A DNA stretch of 12,650 bases, from positions 1-12,650 of the forward strand of contig CAJTZB010000059.1 in NCBI GenBank assembly GCA_910583815.1. Reading direction: 5' to 3'. The translations under genes and the position numbers were made by a program. Numbering within the stretch: the first letter of the stretch is position 1; every line of letters begins with the position of its first letter. The DNA comes from an uncultured Lachnospiraceae bacterium (GTDB lineage: Bacteria > Bacillota > Clostridia > Lachnospirales > Lachnospiraceae). Below the pieces are notes generated by a model that had not been told where the DNA came from, ran no database searches, and worked only from the letters and a program-made list of their open reading frames with translations. This document shows, in pieces, positions 7,866 through 12,650 of this stretch.

Positions 7866-9491
7866 ATGATAAGACTATTGGATTGTACATTGAGGGATGG
7901 CGGCTATATAAACAATTGGGACTTTGGAGCAGAAAATATAAAAAAAATAATAAAAAAGCTGGCAGAAGCAAAGGTTGATATTATTGAATGCGGCTACGTT
8001 TCCAGCAAGGAAAAGGAAAATAGGGAAAGTACAATGTTCGCGTCTTTTGCCCAGATAGATGCTCTGCTGTCAGATATGCCGGATTATAATTATGTCTGCA
8101 TGATAAATTATGGAGATTATGAAATAGAAAAAATACCGGACCGCAAGGAGAGCAGAATTTCAGGGATTCGCCTTGCTTTCCATAAAAATAAGTGGAAAGA
8201 GGCGATAGCATATGCAGAAAAGATATGCGAAAAAGGTTATGAAGTATACATTCAGCCAATGGTTTCATTGTCATATGAGGATGCAGAGTTTGTAGAACTG
8301 ATTTCAAAGGCAAATCAAATAAAAGCCGTTGCATTTTACATTGTAGACAGTTTTGGGGTCATGAAGCAGTTTGATTTAATGAGGTTGTTTTATTTGGTAA
8401 CCCATAACCTGGATCAGAAGATACAGTTAGGATACCATTCTCACAATAACTTGCAGATGGCCTTCGCCAATGCGCAGACTGTCGTGAAGGCAGCAGAAAC
8501 AAGAGATGTGATTATTGATGCAAGCATTATGGGAATGGGCAGGGGTGCCGGAAATCTAAATACGGAACTGTTCATTGAGCATTTAAATGAAACAAAGGGA
8601 AGCAAATATAATATAGCACCTATTCTGCAGGCAATCGATGAGGTAATAAACAGGGTTTATCAGTTAAAAGGATGGGGGTATTCTCTGCCGCATTACTTGT
8701 CTGCTTCATGGAACTGCCATCCTAACTATTCTACTTTTTTGGAGGGGAAAAATACTTTAACTGTCGTTGACATAAATAGCATCCTTTCAAAGCTTGAGGA
8801 AGAAAAAAGATTTCATTATGATAAGGCATATATCCAAAAACTGTATGAGCAATATCAGTCCCATAAAGTTCAGGATGCCAAGATAATGGAGGAGTTAGAA
8901 AAGAAATTCCAAGGAAAAGAGATACTGCTTTTGGCTCCGGGCGGAAGCATTTTAGATGAACAAGAAAAGATCAAAATGTATATAGAAACAGAGAATCCAA
9001 TTGTTATATCTGTTAATTTTGTTTCTGATAAAATAAAAAGCGATTTTGCTTTTTACAGCAATATAAGGCGTTATGCGGAAAGAAAGCATATAAAAAGCTG
9101 CGAAGAAATTGTTACATCTAATATAGAGGAAGCCTCTGCTGATACAGCCTATGTAGTAAATTATGCCGATTTGCTCAACGAGTATCCGGCAATAAAAGAT
9201 AATGCCGGGATGATGTTATTGAAGCTGCTGATTAAATTAAAAGCACAGAAAATATATTTGGCGGGACTGGATGGCTATAGCAATGATGTCACGGTAGATT
9301 ATGCGGAAAAGAGCATGGTTTTGGTAACTGATATAGAGTTATTAAAGACTATGAATCGGGAAATGAGCAAAATGTTAGAGGAGCTCTCTAAGGATATTGA
9401 AATGGAGTTTTTGACAAAGCCGCGGAAAATCAAGTTTGGAGGAGAAAGCAGCCATGAAAGTCGTCGCAGTAGTTCCAATGAAATTAAATAA
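7866..9491 (+). CDS. DRE-TIM (HMGL-like) pyruvate aldolase domain fused to a GT42/DUF115-like Rossmann domain
   Basis: The 541-residue product begins with a TIM-barrel metallolyase domain (1 to about 275). DCTLRDGGY at 6-14 holds the catalytic Arg10 and metal-ligand Asp11; YHSHNN (190-195) supplies the two metal histidines and an Asn; and GMGRGAGN (223-230) is the glycine-rich loop. These features are closest to 4-hydroxy-2-oxoacid aldolases such as DmpG, which join pyruvate to an aldehyde. However, the DmpG histidine three positions after the metal Asp is a Tyr here (Y14). After a linker, residues about 350-541 form a second domain: KEILLLAPGGSIL (351-363) and QKIYLAGLDGYS (461-472) resemble the GNGPSL and EIYLSGIDFY strands of CstII-type GT42 sialyltransferases and DUF115 proteins. 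No histidine equivalent to the CstII base is visible, so sialyltransferase activity is doubtful. The cytidylyltransferase gene overlaps its 3' end. Inferred role: making or cleaving a 2-keto acid sugar for CMP activation. The substrate is unknown. Confidence 0.82.
   Translation: MIRLLDCTLRDGGYINNWDFGAENIKKIIKKLAEAKVDIIECGYVSSKEKENRESTMFASFAQIDALLSDMPDYNYVCMINYGDYEIEKIPDRKESRISGIRLAFHKNKWKEAIAYAEKICEKGYEVYIQPMVSLSYEDAEFVELISKANQIKAVAFYIVDSFGVMKQFDLMRLFYLVTHNLDQKIQLGYHSHNNLQMAFANAQTVVKAAETRDVIIDASIMGMGRGAGNLNTELFIEHLNETKGSKYNIAPILQAIDEVINRVYQLKGWGYSLPHYLSASWNCHPNYSTFLEGKNTLTVVDINSILSKLEEEKRFHYDKAYIQKLYEQYQSHKVQDAKIMEELEKKFQGKEILLLAPGGSILDEQEKIKMYIETENPIVISVNFVSDKIKSDFAFYSNIRRYAERKHIKSCEEIVTSNIEEASADTAYVVNYADLLNEYPAIKDNAGMMLLKLLIKLKAQKIYLAGLDGYSNDVTVDYAEKSMVLVTDIELLKTMNREMSKMLEELSKDIEMEFLTKPRKIKFGGESSHESRRSSSNEIK
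9438..9444 (+). promoter_or_regulatory. Ribosome binding site inside the aldolase gene for the cytidylyltransferase
   Basis: GGAGGAG lies nine bases before ATG 9454, within the last codons of the aldolase gene. It excludes the in-frame TTG at 9436, which overlaps the site. Confidence 0.8.
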
Positions 9492-10107
9492 TCGGAGGCT
9501 TCCGCAGAAGAATACAAAAGCGTTTACAAATGGGAAGCCGCTTTGCTGGTATATTTTAAATACCTTAAAGGAAATAGAGAAGATTGATGAGGTGTATGTA
9601 TATTGCAGCAACCCCGAAATCACGGATTATCTTCCGGAGGGGGTAAAATATTTAAGGAGAAGCGAGGAACTGGATCAGGATACAACTTCCATGAATGAGG
9701 TGCTGGAGGCATTTGCAGCAGATGTTCCGGCAGATGTTTATGTGATGACACATACGACAGCGCCTTTTGTCCAAGGGACAAGCATAGAAAAAGGCTTGGC
9801 GGCAGTGCTGGAGCAAGGATACGACTCGGCATTTGCAGTAAAGATGCTTCAGGAATTTCTTTGGAAAGATGGGAAGCCGTTTAATTATACCTTGGAGAGA
9901 ATATCCAGAACACAGGATTTAGAAGCATTATATTGTGAGACCAGTGGATTTTATATCTATCAGAAGAATGTCATTGCACAGATGAAGCGCCGTATAGGAA
10001 ACCATCCATATATGGTGACGGTAGGTGAAATTGAAAGCATTGATATAGACGAAAAAGAAGATTTTGAAATAGCAGATGCAATTTATAACATGTATTTTTG
10101 TAAATAG
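9454..10107 (+). CDS. CMP-sialic-acid-synthetase-like cytidylyltransferase
   Basis: A 217-residue protein, near the usual length for a single-domain acylneuraminate cytidylyltransferase (NeuA/COG1083 type). These enzymes activate a 2-keto acid sugar with CTP, releasing pyrophosphate. The N-terminal nucleotide loop reads VVPMKLNNRRLPQKNTK (6-22). It keeps the arginine and lysine of the RxxGKN motif but replaces the usual ARGGSK part, as in a divergent subgroup of the family. SEELDQDTTSMNEV matches the base-contacting segment, THTTAPF replaces the common QPTSPL, and ESIDIDEKEDFE near the end provides the metal-binding D197 and D199. The gene overlaps the aldolase gene by 38 bases, strong evidence that the two act together. 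No NeuB, NeuC or Kdo-synthase gene is present in the window, so the acid being activated may come from the aldolase. The neuA symbol is withheld because the substrate may not be N-acetylneuraminate. Confidence 0.85.
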   Translation: MKVVAVVPMKLNNRRLPQKNTKAFTNGKPLCWYILNTLKEIEKIDEVYVYCSNPEITDYLPEGVKYLRRSEELDQDTTSMNEVLEAFAADVPADVYVMTHTTAPFVQGTSIEKGLAAVLEQGYDSAFAVKMLQEFLWKDGKPFNYTLERISRTQDLEALYCETSGFYIYQKNVIAQMKRRIGNHPYMVTVGEIESIDIDEKEDFEIADAIYNMYFCK

Positions 10108-10124
10108 AGAAAGGCAGTATTGTC

Positions 10125-10913
10125 ATGCGGATTTGGATGGCCAGATTGGGAGATTTTTTCCGTTATAAAGATTTATTGAAGCAACTTGTCATGCGTGATG
10201 TTAAGCTGAAATACCGAAGAAGTGTACTTGGATATTTATGGAGTGTCTTGGATCCATTGCTTTCCATGATTGTTATGACAATTGTGTTTTCGGCAATGTT
10301 TCAGAGGAATATTGATAATTTTCCGGTATATTTGTTTACTGGCCAGCTGCTGTTTAATTTTATGCGGACGTCTACGGTACAGGCGATGAATTCTATCAAT
10401 GCCAACGGAACATTGATAAAAAAGGCGTATGTACCAAAGTACATTTTTACCTTTTCAAAAGTGATAAGTACATTGATTGATTTGCTGTTTACTATGGTTG
10501 CGCTGGCTTTTGTAATGCTGGCAACGGGCGCAAAGTTCAGCATATACAATCTGCTGTTTCCGTTTGTGCTTCTGCAGTTATTTGTATTCTGCCTTGGGCT
10601 TGGTTTGTTTTTGGCACAGGCCAATGTGTTCTTTCGGGATGTACAGCATATTTATAACGCAGTGACAATGGCATGGATGTATTTAACGCCGATTTTTTAT
10701 CCGGTAGAATCATTGCCAGGAAGTGTTCGGTTTATAGTGGAGCATTGTAACCCAATGTATTATTATGTGAAGCAATTCAGGGACATTTTTTATGTAGGTG
10801 CATTGCCGCAGGCAAGCTATGTAGCCGCAGGCTGTATTGCGGCAGCTGCGATGCTGCTGTTTGGAACGGCGATGTTTTTTAAGAACCAAAACAGATTTAT
10901 TTTGCATATCTGA
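10125..10913 (+). CDS. ABC-2 type polysaccharide export permease (Wzm/TagG-like)
   Basis: A 262-residue integral membrane protein of the size expected for the permease subunit of polysaccharide or teichoic-acid ABC exporters. The start has the hallmark amphipathic segment MRDVKLKYRRSVLGYLWS, followed by a DPLLSMIVMTIVFSAMF helix. About six hydrophobic segments can be seen, around residues 37-60, 68-85, 110-134, 140-165, 175-195 and 230-250. The LTPIFYP motif (about 187-193) and NPMYYYVKQFRD stretch near the C terminus are characteristic of the Wzm/TagG/RfbA family. It would move the finished lipid-linked glycan across the cytoplasmic membrane. A GAGAAAGG ribosome site lies ten bases before the ATG, and the gap to the upstream gene is 17 bases. 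The ATP-binding partner (Wzt/TagH) is not adjacent as it usually is and must be encoded elsewhere. Confidence 0.93.
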   Translation: MRIWMARLGDFFRYKDLLKQLVMRDVKLKYRRSVLGYLWSVLDPLLSMIVMTIVFSAMFQRNIDNFPVYLFTGQLLFNFMRTSTVQAMNSINANGTLIKKAYVPKYIFTFSKVISTLIDLLFTMVALAFVMLATGAKFSIYNLLFPFVLLQLFVFCLGLGLFLAQANVFFRDVQHIYNAVTMAWMYLTPIFYPVESLPGSVRFIVEHCNPMYYYVKQFRDIFYVGALPQASYVAAGCIAAAAMLLFGTAMFFKNQNRFILHI

Positions 10914-10942
10914 CTGGTATGATGAAATGTCAGGCGAAAGAG

Positions 10943-10948
10943 AAGGAG
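10943..10948 (+). promoter_or_regulatory. Ribosome binding site supporting a GTG start
   Basis: AAGGAG ends seven bases before GTG 10956, the codon that keeps the full N-terminal membrane anchor of the following protein. The 42-base gap contains no hairpin. Confidence 0.75.
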
Positions 10949-10955
10949 AAGAATT

Positions 10956-12419
10956 GTGATAAAAAAATTAGCCAAAATCACAGTATTTTTTTTCATATTT
11001 ATTATCGCACTTGCTTTTATGGGAGAATTGTTCAAGGAAAAAAGAGTTAAGAAAAACAGCAGCCAGGAAGCAGTTACATCATGGGTGTCAGGATATGCCG
11101 ATTTAGAAGAAGATACGGTGGATGTTCTTTTTCTTGGAAGCAGTCAAAACTTTTGCACAGTCAATCCATGTATTTTATGGAAAGAAGAAGGGATTGCCTC
11201 TTATGTGCTTGGTTCGTCTGCGCAGGATGCCTGGGCAACAAAGGCATATTTGGAATATGGCTTGAAGGAGCAGTCACCCAGAGCTGTTTTTGTGGAATGT
11301 GCCGGATTGGTATTGCAGGACAAGACAGAAGAGCAATGGAACAGACGTGCTTATGATAATCTGCCGTTTTCTATAAGCAAGTTTAGAAATTTGGCAAATT
11401 CTATCAGGGAAGAAGAAAGTTTCCTTAGCTATGTGTTTCCGGTACTGCGCTTTCATGAAAGATGGGAGGAACTGGGTGCTATAGATTTTGAATGGGCAAT
11501 CTATGGGATTGAAGAAGGAGACTATTCTTACAAAGGCTATTATCCAAGGTATAGAGTGACCAAAGCAGATCTTACCCAGATAAAGGATGCAGTTCCGGAC
11601 TATGAGCTGACAGAAAGCACAAGGAAAGCCATATATGGAATGAAGGAAGTATGTGACAAAGCGGGAGCGGAATTGGTACTATGGAAAGCACCGGCTCCTT
11701 ACTGGAGAGAAGTCTATAAGGAATCATTGGAAAACATATGTAAAGAATTAGGGATAAAATATGTAGATTTAAATTACAGCACCAAGGAAATAGGAATAGA
11801 TTCTGATAAAGATTTTTATGACTCGTATTCCCACCTCAATGACAGCGGAGCGACAAAGGTATCGTCATATTTAGCACAATATCTGAAAAGAGAGCTGAAC
11901 TTGTCTGACCATCGTGGAGAAAACAAGTATGAAGATTATGAAACGAATTATCATTACTATGTTTCAGGAAAACTGCCACAGATAAATGAACTGGAACAGT
12001 ATCTGTCCTATCTGGTAAGCTCGGACTATGATGTTTTTTTCTGTGTAAATGATGGGATGTCAGATATTAAAAATTATAAGGAACTGTTTGGTATGCTGCC
12101 GTTTGAGAACCTCTCAAAAGCACATGGAACGCAGTCCTATGTTGGAGTTCTTTCAAATGGAAACAGAGTAGAGGCAGATATTGTAGCATTAGGTGAGGAA
12201 GCATATTATACCGGGACGATAGGGGAAAACAGCATAGAAATTTTAAGTCAGGGCTATCATGCCGGAGACAGTGGAAGCATTAAAATAAACGGAGAAGAAT
12301 ATATGATGCAAGGTCAAAGAGGGCTTGGCATTGTAGTATATGACAGGTATTTGAAGAAAGTGGTGGATTCCGTGACTTTTGATATTAAGATGAATGCCAA
12401 GCCATATAGGAAAAAGTAG
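10956..12419 (+). CDS. Membrane-anchored SGNH/DltD-like protein with ILEI/FAM3-like C-terminal domain
   Basis: A 487-residue protein starting at GTG. Residues 7-24 are a strongly hydrophobic anchor preceded by lysines, so the rest probably lies outside the membrane. Residues 50-310 resemble SGNH/DltD/AlgX-type acyl hydrolases or acyltransferases: DVLFLGSSQNF (56-66) is block I with Ser63 as probable nucleophile, GSSAQD at 86-91 follows, and FYDSYSHLNDSG (287-298) is the block V region with H293. The aspartate lies four, not three, positions before that histidine, which is slightly unusual. Residues 325-487 form a second domain whose RGLGIVVYDRYLKKVVDSVTFD (455-476, RG-to-FD pattern) matches ILEI/FAM3 and the POMGnT1 stem domain, but its two halves seem exchanged in order. 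In POMGnT1 this fold binds sugars. Inferred role: adding or removing an acyl (for example acetyl) group on the exported glycan, with the second domain holding the polymer. Enzyme direction is undetermined. Confidence 0.75.
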   Translation: MIKKLAKITVFFFIFIIALAFMGELFKEKRVKKNSSQEAVTSWVSGYADLEEDTVDVLFLGSSQNFCTVNPCILWKEEGIASYVLGSSAQDAWATKAYLEYGLKEQSPRAVFVECAGLVLQDKTEEQWNRRAYDNLPFSISKFRNLANSIREEESFLSYVFPVLRFHERWEELGAIDFEWAIYGIEEGDYSYKGYYPRYRVTKADLTQIKDAVPDYELTESTRKAIYGMKEVCDKAGAELVLWKAPAPYWREVYKESLENICKELGIKYVDLNYSTKEIGIDSDKDFYDSYSHLNDSGATKVSSYLAQYLKRELNLSDHRGENKYEDYETNYHYYVSGKLPQINELEQYLSYLVSSDYDVFFCVNDGMSDIKNYKELFGMLPFENLSKAHGTQSYVGVLSNGNRVEADIVALGEEAYYTGTIGENSIEILSQGYHAGDSGSIKINGEEYMMQGQRGLGIVVYDRYLKKVVDSVTFDIKMNAKPYRKK

Positions 12420-12425
12420 AAAACA

Positions 12426-12433
12426 GGGAGGAG
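12426..12433 (+). promoter_or_regulatory. Ribosome binding site of the FkbH-like gene
   Basis: GGGAGGAG sits eleven bases before ATG 12445. An in-frame GTG at 12433 overlaps the site itself and is therefore rejected as a start. Confidence 0.65.
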
Positions 12434-12444
12434 TGGCAAAAGGG

Positions 12445-12650
12445 ATGAAAGAATTAGAGTACCCATTTGACTGCGAGCTGATACTGAGCAGGAGGCGCAG
12501 CCTGAAAAAAGAGCTTCTGAAAGAGATTTCAGAGGCCGGGAAGAAAACACTGAAGAAGAAAATCGCGGTCCTTGGCGGCTCCACAACAAGCGATATCAGA
12601 AACTGCCTGGAGCTGTTTCTGCTGAACGAGGGGATAGAAGCAGAATTCTA
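12445..12650 (+). CDS. FkbH-like HAD-superfamily protein, N-terminal part (truncated by window edge)
   Basis: An open frame of 68 codons runs off the window end. The opening MKELEYPFD, followed by a lysine/arginine-rich helix and then KKKIAVLGGSTTSDIRN and LELFLLNEGIEAEF, is the typical N terminus of FkbH-like proteins (the HAD-IIIC family found in polyketide and polysaccharide loci). Related enzymes load a three-carbon glyceryl unit from 1,3-bisphosphoglycerate onto an acyl carrier protein. In surface-glycan loci they usually sit beside an ACP gene and an acyltransferase. The catalytic HAD aspartate (DxDxT/V) would lie beyond the window. Codon use is markedly more GC-rich than in the preceding genes (many CTG, GGC, GCC, CGC, ATC). 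The family call is fairly secure; the exact substrate is not. Confidence 0.75.
   Translation, partial: MKELEYPFDCELILSRRRSLKKELLKEISEAGKKTLKKKIAVLGGSTTSDIRNCLELFLLNEGIEAEF

Noticed and set aside
9454..10107. Calling the cytidylyltransferase neuA or a Kdo cytidylyltransferase kdsB
   Set aside because: The N-terminal loop is divergent and no matching NeuB or KdsA gene is visible, so a specific substrate would be over-claimed.
10985..10993. Run of eight T, and a run of eight A near 7127-7134, as possible phase-variation tracts
   Set aside because: Both are in frame in intact genes; runs of this length are common by chance in AT-rich coding DNA and there is no sign of slippage.
11081..11356. 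A 91-codon + strand frame inside the SGNH-like gene
   Set aside because: Out of frame with a protein that has clear motifs across this region; Cys/Arg/Gly-rich with no family pattern.
1..12650. Transposases, insertion-sequence ends, CRISPR repeats, tRNA or rRNA genes, riboswitches
   Set aside because: None seen; the window is almost wholly coding, with gaps of at most 42 bases.

Overview
The window is a gene-dense, single-strand stretch of a surface-polysaccharide (capsule or teichoic-acid-like wall glycan) locus. The low-GC coding style (many ATA, TTA, TTT and AAA codons), strong AGGAGG-type ribosome sites and the protein families present suggest a Gram-positive Clostridia member, most likely a Lachnospiraceae gut bacterium. 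This is a judgement from style and families, not from a marker gene. All nine or so real genes lie on the + strand with gaps of 0-42 bases or short overlaps. I see no terminator hairpin or obvious internal promoter, so they are probably one transcript that continues past both window edges.

Layout: (1) the 3' end of a family-2 glycosyltransferase (2-592); (2) an 893-residue fusion of a GlfT2-like galactofuranosyltransferase-type GT2 and a GT52/polysialyltransferase-like GT-B domain (622-3303); (3) a GT2 with a degenerate GT32-like second domain (3296-4954); (4) a three-part GT2 + degenerate GT32-like + unknown GT-B-like protein (4966-7830); (5) a DRE-TIM pyruvate-aldolase-type domain fused to a Rossmann-like domain resembling GT42/DUF115 proteins (7866-9491); (6) a CMP-sialic-acid-synthetase-like cytidylyltransferase (9454-10107); (7) a Wzm/TagG-type ABC-2 export permease (10125-10913); (8) a membrane-anchored SGNH-like protein with a C-terminal domain resembling a circularly permuted ILEI/FAM3 fold (10956-12419); (9) the 5' end of an FkbH-like HAD protein (12445-12650).

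How they may work together: the glycosyltransferases assemble a repeat on a cytoplasmic lipid carrier, the permease (with an ATPase not in this window) exports it, and the SGNH protein probably modifies it outside the membrane, for example by adding or removing an acyl group. The most interesting inference is that the aldolase fusion and the cytidylyltransferase make a CMP-activated 2-keto acid sugar without a NeuB-type PEP-dependent synthase. The GT52-like domain of the first fusion, which carries HP and SST motifs typical of CMP-sialic-acid-using transferases, could be the enzyme that uses it.

Composition is mosaic. Both outer genes are clearly more GC-rich (about 53% by hand count over the first 240 bases; about 48% in the last 206) than samples from the middle (about 23-33%). 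This fits a swapped serotype-type cassette between more conserved flanks.
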